64,000 bases of DNA, taken from Ehretia macrophylla (taxonomy: Eukaryota; Streptophyta; Magnoliopsida; Boraginales; Ehretiaceae). Below are positions 38,171-47,590 of this stretch, in pieces. The DNA lies in assembly GCA_037974665.1 (NCBI GenBank), contig CM075778.1, positions 25,672,001 through 25,736,000 of the forward strand, in the 5' to 3' direction. Within the stretch, counting starts at the first letter, position 1, and each line of letters begins with the position of its first letter. A program made the position numbers and the translations under genes. The notes beneath the pieces are model-generated. The model was not told where the DNA came from. It ran no database searches and was given only the letters and a program-made list of their open reading frames with translations.

Positions 38171-38602
38171 AGATCGAGAGGGTGAGATCTAGATTTGGGG
38201 AGTTTTTCCCGAGCTAGAAGTACCCATCCCCGGCAGAGTAGGGATGGCCACGTCAGCGGTGCATGCCCTTCGAATGGCTGACACATCACTGGGCAGTTAT
38301 GACAAGATGCGACGTTTAGGATTCCCAAAGCGGTTACTAGAGTTGGCTATAAATAGGGCCTTGACATCCAAGATTCATTTCATACTTTGCATACGAAATT
38401 TGGAGCTTTCAGGTCGGCAACCAGAATGGTCGGACACTTTAAGCTCGGAAAATATCTTCTCAATATATTAAGCTCGGAATCTATCAGCTCGGAGCCAATT
38501 AGGTCAGAGCCAATTAGATCGGGTCATCTTCGACAACTAGAGCAGTAGGTACGTCCCGACTCCCTTTAGTTATTCTAGCACATATTTTAATTTATAAACG
38601 GG

Positions 38603-40920
38603 ATGGGGAGGTCGAAGTCAAAAGATTCCCAAGCGATGGAGGTGAGGTTCTATGGAGGGGATGAGAATCCGTCGAACTCGGAGTCGACTTCAGATAGAGG
38701 GCACGGTGATGACATCAAAGGTGCATCTCAAGAATCATCCCGGCAATCTGGGCTCAGGGAGAGTGATGATGATTGCCAAGTGATCGAGGTCAGGCGAGTG
38801 GAAGAAGAAGCCGAAGTGGATCCTTTAGCCGACCTGGGTGACTTGGGAGATAGGGAGGATAATGAGCCACTGAACCAGTTGGAGGGAGTTGAGATACCAC
38901 AGGAGTACTTAGCTGGAGTCTTCGCGTCGGAGCCGATTGAAGCGGTTCCGGTTAGGACGGTCCAACCTCGGAGCTCAACTACAGCCAGCGGTTCGTCGGC
39001 TTGGGGAAAGAGGATAGAGCAGTTGTTTGCTTGCTGTAGGCGCGAGTGCCACTCTACCGTCCAGATGGCTAATGCTAGGCTAAGAGACTGTTCGGTGGAC
39101 CAACACCACAAGCTGAAGGTGCCAGGTCAGACCGAGCCTGCCTGCTATCCTCCATCCGACCATTTTCTCATCTACGACCTTGCATTCGATGTCGTCTAGC
39201 TTCTACTTCCCGACTTCATCGCGGGCATTTTGAATTACTTCGAGCTTAGCCCAGGTCAGATGTCACCTAACGGTTGGGCCGTGATGGTGGCGTTTTATGT
39301 GTTCTGCCTTGAGAGGAAGATAGAGCCGACCCTGTGTTGGTTCAGGCAGTTCTTTGTCTGCAAGCCCAACCCGAAGCAGCCAGGGTGGTTCTACTTCGCA
39401 GCTCGGGTCAGCAACGCCATATTCACCAAGTGGCACTCCTCCAACAAAGGCTAGCACAATGACTACTATTGGGTCGAACCGGCCGTGAACTCGGGATTCA
39501 GAGTGGATTAGAATCTTTCCTTGAAAAAAATTGTGAATGACGACCCGAAGCTCTCAGTAGAGGAACTGGCCGAGGTTAGGGTGCTGAGACCCGAGCCGGG
39601 TATGCTGATTGATATTGACAGTGTCCTCAGGTGGGACAGGATCTGAAGATCCAAGTTGTTCGGGAGAGAACCCGACCTGAGGAGGGAGCATCCTCGTCTA
39701 CTTTTCGATCCCGAAGAGAATGCGGAGTCCGGCTCAGAAGAGGGTCAGTTTGCAGGATCAATGCCCGACCTCCTCGTCTCCTTGCCTACCGTTGTTCCCT
39801 TCAGTTTGCATCGGGTTGTTTGTCACCTCTCTCCCTTACTTTTTGCAGATATGGCGGATACGAGGAAGCTCGCGTATGCCCAGATGAAGAGAAAGAATGA
39901 GGCCAGTGGCGAGGTCTCTGCTCGGTCCGACTTGGGCTCCTCCGTCCCTCAGAAGCAGAGGCAGCGGCCCGAGGTCTCTTCTAAGGGGACGTCGGCGTCT
40001 CCCTATACCAAAAGATCAAGCTCGGACATGGCGATCCCTGAGCGCTCAATATCCCGCCCCGATAATAGGAAACGGTCTCGGCCCGAGTACTTCGGGAAAG
40101 GCAAGGCCACGGAGGTGAGCCCTCCTAACAAGGATTTCGTGGAGGCAGCCAAGGTCGCCCATGATCCCAAGCTGGTATCGGTCCCGGTGGAACAGCTTTC
40201 GCTCGACCTGAGGATGGCCATAGTCACGGTAAGGCATATTTTTTCGTGATGATATGGTTAAGTTTTTTGGCTCGGCTGACCATTTTGTCATCTTTCATGC
40301 AGGCCGAGTCCCATATCCTTTCGGCACTTGGCTTACTCGCCCGAGCCCAGGCTCACTGTATCGAGCTGGAGTAGTGATTCATCGACTCTCGAGCCGAGCT
40401 AGAGGCCCTGAGGGAGGATGCTGTCCAGAGGCGCAAAGCGGATGAGACGGAGATCGACCGGCTGAAGAAAGAGCTCGAGGCAGAGAAGTCCCAACGCGAG
40501 GCCACGACTAAGGATGTTGAGCGCTTCAAGAAGGATAAGCGCGAGGCCGAGGTGAAGCTCAAAGATCTGTTAGATCGGGTCAGTCCGCAGGGGGAGAAGG
40601 CGGTGGAAGCCTTTAAGTCTAGCCAAGAGGCCGTGGACTGGTTGGCCACGGAGAGTGGGGCAATGGCCAGGTACACCGAGTTGGAGTACTACTTCAGGGG
40701 CCAAGTCGCAGCTCAGGAAAAAGCGAAGACCTTCTTCCCTGCCACTAAGAATGATTACATCGAGATCTTGGAGGCTCCGTCGCAAGAGTTCTGGGAGATT
40801 CCTGAGCTCCCGGCCGACCTGACGTCCCAAGCCAAGGAGGTGATTGAATTTGTTCAGAAGGGCATGGACCAGGTCGGGGATGAAGCCGATGCCACCACCT
40901 CCACCGCCGCACCTAAGTAA
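38603..40920 (+). pseudogene. Antisense accessory gene of the Tat element
   Basis: Runs opposite to gag-pol, between integrase and the 3' LTR. From ATG at 38603 one frame continues to 40228, interrupted only by stops at 39197, 39452, 39509 and 39641-39643. A GT-AG intron at 40229-40302 joins in phase to 40303-40920, where TAG TGA at about 40372-40377 interrupts again. The N-terminal 150 residues are acidic and low-complexity. About residues 190-290 (PDFIAGILNYFELSPGQMSP, then MVAFYVFCLERKIEP, then WFRQFFV) resemble the plant 'putative gypsy-type transposon' domain (PF04195-like). A Lys/Arg/Ser-rich part follows, and the last exon starts with a coiled coil (RLKKELEAEKSQREATTKDV). Two of the stops sit where related proteins have Trp, as TGG-to-TAG changes would give. 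The role of this protein is unknown; similar antisense frames are known in some Tat elements such as Grande. Confidence 0.75.
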
Positions 40921-41640
40921 ACTTTGTAATCACTAGGGTCGGGCTTTGTAACTTTGCCCAGGTTGGGCTCCTTGTAACTTTACATTTTCAAATTAATGAA
41001 ATGACTGTTTTGCGTTTTATTTGAGTTTGTATTAATGTACTTTTCTCTTCGCAAATTTTTCTTAAGTAAGTGGGGTTGGACCAATATAATAGGCCTTTCA
41101 AACTTAATTTAAATATAAGGAACCGAGCTGGACGTGATTAACGATTATCATCTTAATCCGAGATGGTCAATTGGGCAACTATATAATTGTCGCCGACTTG
41201 GACTCGTCAGTCCGATTTAAAATTGGTCAAACTAATGTTGACAGATGTTGAGTTCGAGTTTAGACCCAAACTAACGTCCCGACCTGAAGCCAGCTTATAC
41301 CAAGTTGGACCTTAATCCGAACTGGCAAAACTAATCAAATTATTATTGACTATATCCGAGTTGGAACCTTGTCCGAGCTAGTTTACTTGGATAATTAGCT
41401 CGTAATTAAGCGTGGCCACCGCGTTAATTCGAGTCGGGAGTAGCTTAGTAGCTGAGGCGTTTAGGCCCAGGTCGGAAATTGCACTGGTTTACAAAATATA
41501 TTTGTATTGAGATTATACATGAAGTACTTGGGCTTGGGAGCCTGATTACAAGCAATGCTTTGGCTCGGGGCCTTAGCAAATATTTCGGCTCGGGGCTTGT
41601 ACAAAAAAGTTTCCGGCTCAGGGCCGTTATAAGAGTTTCC
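40921..41640. other. Untranslated spacer between antisense gene and integrase
   Basis: No coding region is recognised. It holds the probable 3' end of the antisense gene (an AATTAATGAAATG stretch near 40990) and, from the other side, the probable 3' end of pol. Many short GAGCTGG/CCGAGTTGG-type words recur. From 41565 to 41660 the words TTTCGGCTCGGGG and TTTCCGGCTCGGGG repeat four times as an imperfect tandem array. Confidence 0.55.
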
Positions 41641-41649
41641 GGCTCGGGG

Positions 41650-42925
41650 GCCGTTATACAAAATATCTCTTCAGGTGCTCTGCGTGCCATGCATTCTTCA
41701 ATGGTATTCCGTGCTTGTCGCGGAGGTAGAAAGTCGCAGGTCGGACTTCTTTCACGACTTCGTACGGTCCCTCCTAGGTCGGAGAGATTTTGTTGCTCGA
41801 GCGCGGCAAAAAGATAGCCTTTCTGAGGACGAGGTCGCCAACCTTAATAGGCTTAGACTTGACCTGCTTGGCGAAGGCTCTTTGCATGGCAGCTTTGCTG
41901 GCTAGCATCCTAATTTGAGCTTTAGCTTGGAACTCTTCGGCCAGATCGAGCTCTTCACGGATCAGTGCTCCGTTTATTTCTGGATCATGGTGGAGGGTTC
42001 TACTAGTCGGAGACCCGATCTCTACCGGCAGCACCGCTTGAGTACCGAAGGTCAGCTCGAAGGGCGATTCTTCCGTTGTCGAGCTGGTGGTGGTCCGCTG
42101 AGCCTACAGCACCTCGGAAAGAATCGATGCCCACTGACCTTCTACTTCCTCCAGCTTGGTTTTCAAGCCCTGCAAAATGATTTGGTTAGTCCTTTCAACT
42201 TGGCCATTTCTTTGAGGGTGAGCAATAGATGAGAATCTGAGGTCGATCCCAATCTCAGCACATTTGCCTCGAAAGTATGCGCTGTCGAATTGCTTACCGT
42301 GGTCGGTAATGACGACCTTTGGAACCCCAAATCGGCAAATGATATTTTTCCACACAAAATTCCAAGCTGCCTTTTCTGTTATTCTAACAACACTTTCAGC
42401 CTCAAGCCATTTGGTGAAGTAGTCTACTGCTACGAAAGAGTACTTCTTTTGGCCAACACTAGTTGGCAATGGGCCGATGATATCTAGACCCCACTGATAG
42501 AATGACCAAGGGCTTATCATCACCGTGAGGTCTACCGCTGGCTTCCTCTGTACATTGGCGAACCTTTGGCACGTGTCGCACTTTTTTACATACTCTTTGA
42601 CATCTTGTTCTAAGGTTGGCCAGAAATAGCCTTGCCTCAATGCCTTTCGAGCCAGAGCTTTGCCTCCCAAGTGGTTTCCACATACCCCCTCATAGATCTC
42701 CCGGAGTACATAGTTTTCCTCCTCGGGTCCAACACATTTCAAGAGAGGCCAAGTGTAGGCTCTCTTATAGAGTTGCCCGGCAATTATGACAAATCTTGAA
42801 ACCTGTTTCATGAGTTTTCGAGCTGTTTTTTCATCCTCTGGGGTCATACCCCCCTCCAAGTAGTCCACGATCGGTTTGGTCCAATCTGGGCTTAAATTGA
42901 GCTCGGCTACAACTTGCACCCCCAA
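41650..42925 (-). pseudogene. Tat-element integrase, nearly intact
   Basis: Integrase that would insert the cDNA. The frame from 42925 to 42104 reads, in order, a zinc-binding region with CDTCQRF, then the catalytic core with WGLDIIGPLP (first Asp), VVITDHGKQF (second Asp) and GQVERTNQ (Glu). The catalytic DDE triad is present. After a stop at 42104 the same protein continues through FELTFGTQAVLPVE (near 42050) and a C-terminal stretch with KVGDLVLRK (near 41840) to about 41650. There is no chromodomain, as expected for the Tat lineage. The single stop at 42104 cuts off the C-terminal domain. Confidence 0.88.
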
Positions 42926-44107
42926 CTAAATACTCAGTTCGGATACTTCTTCCACATGGACAAGGACAGGTCGGCTCTCGCCAAAGGCCAACCTGGATAG
43001 TGCGTCAGCCTTCATATTTTCCACCCTCGGAATTTGCTGTATCGTGAACCTTTTGAGCCCTGAGGTCAGATCTTTGACTCTGTTGAGGTAGGCCAGCATA
43101 GTACTATCCTTGGCTTCGAACTCTCCCGATATCTGACTAGAAATCAATTAAGAGTCAGTGCTCAGGTCGACTGTCTGTGCCCTGAGCTAAGCTGCAATTT
43201 TCAGCCCCGCAATCACCACTTCGTACTCCGCTTCATTGTTGGACGCCGGAAAGATGAACTTGAGGGAGTATTGGTACTCATGCCGGGTTGGGTCGAGGAT
43301 GACTACCCCAGCTCCACTCCCAGACTTCCCTGAGGCCCCATCTACATGGACTTTCCACACGTCCCCCGGGTCATGCTCGGCTCGGCTAGTGCATTCCACC
43401 ACAAAGTTCGCGATGGTTTGGGCTTTGATGGCTGTTCTGGGCTGGTAGGTGATGTCAAATTGACTCAGCTCAACTACCCATTTCAGCAGTCTGCCCGACG
43501 CATCCGGCTTGTGCATGATGGACTTGAGTGGGGCATCCGTCATGACCTTAATTGGATGAGCATCAAAGTATGGCTTCAGCTTCCTTGCCGCCGTGATGAG
43601 CGCGATGACGAGTTTTTCCAAGGAGAAGTACCTCACCTCGGCCCCTTGCAGAGTTTTGCTGACATAATAGACCGGTTTCTGCTCCTTCCCTTCTTCTCGG
43701 ACTAGTGCCGCTGCCACTGTTGTCCCCGAGCATGCTAGGTATAATACCAGCTCCCCCCCCACCTCAGGTCGGGATAGTAGGGGTGGCGAAACTAGATACC
43801 TTTTTAGCTCTTGGAAGGCGTTATGGCATTCTGTAGTCCATTCGAAGTTCTTAGGACTCCTCAATATTTTGAACAGGGGAGAACACTTGTCAGCCGACTT
43901 GGACATGAATCTGTTTAGTACCGCGACCTTGCCTACCAACACTTGGACGTCTTTCACGCAGGTCGACGGCGCCAGGTCAAGTATCGCCTGAATCTTCTCC
44001 GGGTTAGCTTCTAATCCACGGGCTATGACCATGAAGCCTAGAAACTTTCCTGCCTTGACACCTAATGCGCACTTTTCTGGGTTCAGTTTTATCCCAAAGT
44101 GCTCCAT
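42926..44107 (-). pseudogene. Tat-element RNase H and second RNase H-like domain
   Basis: On the minus strand 44107-43187 is one frame: the end of the polymerase (EHFGIKLNPEKCALGV), the connection with FEWTTECHNAFQELK, and an RNase H with LVLYLACSGTTVAAALV and KPVYYVSKTL. It then starts a second RNase H-like domain with WKVHVDGASGKSGSGAGVV and ends SNNEAEYEVVIAGL. Two stops follow (near 43186 and at 43148-43150), then the rest of that domain (43147-42926) with RVENMKADALSRLA. A double RNase H is a hallmark of the Tat lineage. The stop at 43148-43150 lies where related proteins have Gln, consistent with a C-to-T change. Confidence 0.88.
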
Positions 44108-44109
44108 AC

Positions 44110-44950
44110 GGCGAAGGCTTTAGCCAGGTCGGCTACATGATCTTCCGCCCTTCTGCTCTTAACCAACATGTCATCTACTTAGATCTCCATATTTCAGCCA
44201 ATCTAATTTTTGAAAACCTTGTTCACTATCCGAGTGTAGGTAGCTCCAGCATTCTTAAGGCCAAAAGGCATAATCTCATAGTAGTAGAGACCTTTCTCGG
44301 TGGTGAAGACAGTCTTCTCTTTGTCTTCAGGAGCCATCTTGATTTGGTTGTAGCCTTCAAAGGCATCCATGAAAGAGAGTAGCTCGAACCCGGATGTGGC
44401 ATCCATCATCTGATCAATCCGAGGTAGGGGAAAGCAGTCCTTAGGGTAGACTTTATCGAGGTCGGTAAAATCAATACACAATCTCCATCCTCCTGAGGAC
44501 TTGGTCACCAACACCAAGTTGGATAACCAGGTTGGGTACTGGATTTCCTTTATGTGGCCGGCATCTACCAATTTGTCCACCTCTTTTGCTATGATTTGTT
44601 GGTTATCATAATGGAAGTGCCTGCGCTTCTGCTTCACCGGATAGTGATTCGGGTCGGCATTCAGGTGATGCTCAATCACTCCCGGGTCAATACCTGTCAT
44701 GTCTGAGGCAGACCATGCAAATATGGGTTCATTTTTCAGGAGAAATTGGCTTATACCTTTCTAGAGGTCAATAGAGAGTTCACTTCCGATTTTTGCTCTC
44801 TTTGTTTCATCGGAGAGTTCCACCTTCTGAAGGTCTTCAGCTGGGCTGCCTCTCTTAACATCCTTCTTCTTCTCGGGCAAATCTGGTCCTCAGCGAACCT
44901 GATATTTGGGTTGGAGGGAGTTTTCATAACACTCCCGGGCTGAGAGCTAG
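44110..44950 (-). pseudogene. Tat-element reverse transcriptase with a stop in its active site
   Basis: On the minus strand 44700-44203 reads through the polymerase fingers and palm: VDKLVDAGHIKEIQYPTWLS, then GGWRLCIDFTDLDKVYPKDC, then PLPRIDQMMDATSG, LLSFMDAFEGYNQI and MPFGLKNAGATYTR. It ends at a stop within the catalytic loop: the bases that should encode Y-V-D-D encode stop-V-D-D, with TAA at 44179-44181 (minus). The frame then resumes with DMLVKSRRAEDHVADLAKAF. The substitution removes the essential polymerase box, so this copy cannot supply its own enzyme. Confidence 0.9.
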
Positions 44951-45525
44951 GCTCCGCGAATGGTGGCCGTGCCGGCCGGGGTCGGGAATTTTAGGGCCTG
45001 GTGGTAAGTTGAAGGGACGACCCTGAAATGGTTGAGTGTCACCCGACCTAAGATCCCATTATAAGTGGAGTTGCAATCCATCACAATGAAGTTGGCTTGC
45101 ATCGAAACCCTCTTATCTCCGTCTTCCAGCTTCAGCGGAAGGTTGATAACCCCTTCGGCTTGGTGGGCTTGCCCGGTGAAACCAGCTAAAGTGCCCTCAA
45201 TGGCCTGAGTTGGCTCCTGTCCAACCCCATTTGCTCAAAAGCGTTGAGGAATAAGATTTTTGCCGAGCTCCCGGTGTCTACCATCAGCCTCTTCATGGTG
45301 AAGTTGCTATTTCAGCGCTGATCACTAGTGGGTCATCATGGGGAAATATCACCCCCTCCAAGTCTTTTGAGGAGAAGGTGAGCTCCTCCATTCCCAGAGC
45401 AGGACCCTACACCGGTCCATACTCCATCCCAGCTCGAACATGACCCTTCCTGCCTGCCGAGTTCTCCCACCCGATGCCAATTCTCCTGCAATGGTTTCAA
45501 TCACAGCCAAACGTCCGTCCCCGGC
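44951..45525 (-). pseudogene. Tat-element protease region
   Basis: Aspartic protease that would process the polyprotein. Near 45265-45300 the minus strand reads LMVDTGSSAKILF, with the catalytic DTG intact, followed by GDKRVSMQANFIVMD near 45085-45120 and STYNGILGR near 45045-45075. Frame breaks around 45235 and 45310 separate the blocks, so it is not one open frame. Confidence 0.75.
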
Positions 45526-46957
45526 CTAGCGCCTGGGTGGACTCATCTCTCTATCTCTTTGATCGTGATTCCGGGTCGGCTGCTGATCTACGTACCTCCG
45601 GAGGTAACCTCGGGCTATTAGTGCCTCGATCTCCTGTTTTAAGTCTTTGCACTCTTCGGTGGTATGGCCGTAGTCCATATGGTAGCGATAATATTTGGGT
45701 CTATTGCGCTTCTCAGGTCGGCCTTTCAACCTTGGAGCTAGAGACAGGTAGTTCTGGTGCTGGATTTTCATCAGGATCTGCTCCCTTGTGGTATTAAGGG
45801 GAGTAAACATAGTGAACCGGGGGTTCTGCTTCAACTGATGAGGCTACTTACCTCGGTCGTTTTGGGCTTTAGCCCCAGGTTGGGCTCGGGAGGTCTCTCC
45901 CTTCTTATTGGCTTCCTTCTCCTTGTCATCATCCATCTTCGCCTAATGGATTTCTTCCGAGTGTATGTACCCTTCTGCTCGCACCATCAGCTCGGCTACA
46001 GTATCCATGGGGTCGATGGCCAAGGAGGATGTAAGAGGGCCCGACCTGAGCCCGCTCTGGTAAGCCATCAACGCCATGGAGTCCTCCAGGTTAGGGATTC
46101 TGAGGGACTCTTCATTGAATCTGGTTGTGTAAGCCCTCAAACTTTCCCTCCTATGCTGCTTCACCAACAACAATGTAGAAGTGTGGCGGGTGACGCGTCG
46201 GCTTCCCGCGAAGGGGGATAGGAAAGCCTCAGCCAGCTAATGAAAACTTGCAATAGAGCCGGGATGAAGTTTTTGGAACTAGTCCAAGGCATTGCCAACC
46301 AGGGTGGTCGGGAATGTCTTCGTCTTCATGAGGTCAGACATGTCATGCAGAGTCATGTGGTGGTCAAAGTTGAGCAAGTGACTGGCTGGGTCGCCGTCCC
46401 TATTGTAGACCGTTAGGTTGGGCATCCAGTTGCCGGTGGGTAGCGGCGTGGCTAGCACCTTGGGTGAGAGTGGGCTTACGTCGAGCTGGTTAATAACCTT
46501 GGCTATGGTAGCCGCGGTTTTGGCTTGCTCGGGGTTGGTTTGAGCCGCCCTTCTACCTCTTCCCTCCTCAGGTCCCGCCACCAGCTCCAGGAAGCCCTCA
46601 TCGTCTTGCGTCCGTTTTCGCCTTGGGTCTGGAATGCGGAACTGTGGACGCGCGGGCCGCGGTGTAGTTGCTTGCGAAGCTGGGGGGTCCCCAGCTAGCC
46701 GGGGGGTCCCCAGCTAGCCGGGCTACTTGCTCCTTAAGTTCCTCAAACATCCTCAGCATCATCTTTATCTCCGGTGATAGGTTGGAGTTGGGGTCTCCAT
46801 CTGTCGTGGGGTTGGTTTGAGTGGCTAAGTGTATACGTTGGCTCATTCCAACGTCGGCTGGAGTTGGGCTTTGGCTAGGCACTTGCGTGGTTTCGAGGTC
46901 CCCATCTGGGTTGGGCGAATCCTCTACCGGTGCGCTGTGGCTTCTCGTTTGCACCAT
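45526..46957 (-). pseudogene. Tat-element gag
   Basis: Structural protein for the retrotransposon particle. Start ATG at 46957 on the minus strand. Residues 1-119 (46957-46598) are polar and low in hydrophobics. 46581-46279 has HLLNFDHHMTLHDMSDLMKT, 46173-45943 has the gag core LLVKQHRRESLRAYTTRFNEE with MAYQSGLRS, and 45834-45526 has the basic tail with CK-rich YYRYHMDYGHTTEECKDLK, a C...H...C knuckle-like segment in which the first Cys is replaced. Stops near 46590, 46235 and 45940 break it. The tandem repeat at 46679-46722 lies in the N-terminal third. Confidence 0.85.
46679..46722. repeat. 22-bp direct tandem repeat in gag
   Basis: GGGGGGTCCCCAGCTAGCC occurs twice back to back. The unit length of 22 bp is not a multiple of three, so the extra copy shifts the gag frame. 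This is a likely replication-slippage product. Confidence 0.85.
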
Positions 46958-47002
46958 GATGGTTTCTCAATGAATGGTGAGGAGAGTGATAGAAAGAACT
47001 CC

Positions 47003-47025
47003 GTTTCCCACAGACGACACCAAAC
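47003..47025 (-). other. Primer-binding site of the Tat element
   Basis: Minus strand TTTGGTGTCGTCTGTGGGAA, directly inside the 5' LTR. It is close to the TTGGCGCCGTCTGTGGGAA type found in Tat-lineage elements; two C-to-T type changes separate them. Confidence 0.75.
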
Positions 47026-47503
47026 TGTCGAGGTCAGAATCTCGACAGTTGAGGTTGGGAGCTTCTCCTGAACGAGCTGGACTTTTCAGGTTGGCCTCCG
47101 AGTTGAACTTTCCTGGTTGGCTACCTGACCTGCACAAGGAAAATGAAGGAAAAGGCGGGGTGATGACCCGAATTTTCCCCTCGGGCGTGCGAATGATTAG
47201 TATGTCCGAGCTAGCGAAGTAGCTGAGAGCATTTAATGAGCAGTTACCTTTGAAATGAAGGGGAGAAGCTCTATTTATACTAAATTCGGACCTGACAGCA
47301 TTTAATGCGATGCAGCTTTATGTCCCATCAAGACTTTATGTCCCATCAGGACAGCTGACACTGAGGTCCGGGTTTTCCTAGGTTGGGGTGAGGTCGGATC
47401 AGCATCCAGGTTGGACATTAGCTGTATATGCTAGGATTGGCTCGGATTAGCCCGCCTCAACTCGGTGTGGGTCGCTTACCTCAACTCGAGATCCCCCTTG
47501 TCA
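47026..47503 (-). repeat. 5' LTR of the Tat element
   Basis: Starts TGTCGAGG and ends CTTGTCA. Compared with the other LTR it has about 24 extra bases near 47462-47486, where an ACCTCAACTCG-type word is repeated, and scattered substitutions. Confidence 0.93.
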
Positions 47504-47508
47504 GTCTC

Positions 47509-47585
47509 TAACAACCACTTAGCTATAAATTAGTGGTGAGAATTATGTGACCACTAATTAGCCCCCTAATGACCGAGTCATTACA
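47509..47585 (-). repeat. 5' LTR of the base chromovirus, piece 3
   Basis: Matches about 2343-2419 of the intact LTR (AACCACT...ATAAATTAGTGGTGAGAATTA) and ends ATTACA. It is followed by the CTATT duplication that closes the whole stack. Confidence 0.92.
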
Positions 47586-47590
47586 CTATT

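Larger units (their letters stand above)
37698..47503 (-). mobile_element. Tat-lineage Ty3/gypsy retrotransposon with antisense gene
   Basis: 9.8 kb, flanked by GTCTC (37693-37697 and 47504-47508). LTRs 37698-38151 (454 bp) and 47026-47503 (478 bp), both TG...CA and nearly identical by eye apart from an indel of about 24 bp near the right end of the second. A primer site typical of Tat elements lies inside the right LTR and a polypurine tract inside the left one, so it is minus-oriented. Order on the minus strand: gag, protease, reverse transcriptase, RNase H, a second RNase H-like domain, integrase. A long plus-strand gene lies between integrase and the 3' LTR. The G+C content is much higher than in its surroundings. 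The high LTR similarity makes it the youngest large element here, yet pol already has stops. Confidence 0.95.
364..47585 (-). mobile_element. Tekay-like Ty3/gypsy chromovirus, the base of a nested stack
   Basis: An LTR retrotransposon transcribed on the minus strand. Its ends are TG...CA, and 5-bp duplications CTATT flank both sides (359-363 and 47586-47590). Left LTR 364-2419; right LTR in three pieces (12473-13955, 37166-37697, 47509-47585) totalling about 2.1 kb, which matches the left copy. A polypurine tract lies next to the left LTR and an eroded initiator-Met-type primer site next to the right one. Between them, on the minus strand, are remnants of gag, protease, reverse transcriptase, RNase H, integrase and a chromodomain tail, in the order of a chromovirus. 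The LTRs differ from each other clearly by eye, so the insertion is old. Later insertions enlarged the locus to 47.2 kb. The Tekay assignment rests on the chromodomain tail and LTR end style and is an inference; the boundaries are seen directly. Confidence 0.9.

Noticed and set aside
43236..43705. Plus-strand open frames across the Tat pol region
   Set aside because: They are mirror frames of GC-rich conserved polymerase and RNase H coding on the minus strand, with no family resemblance.
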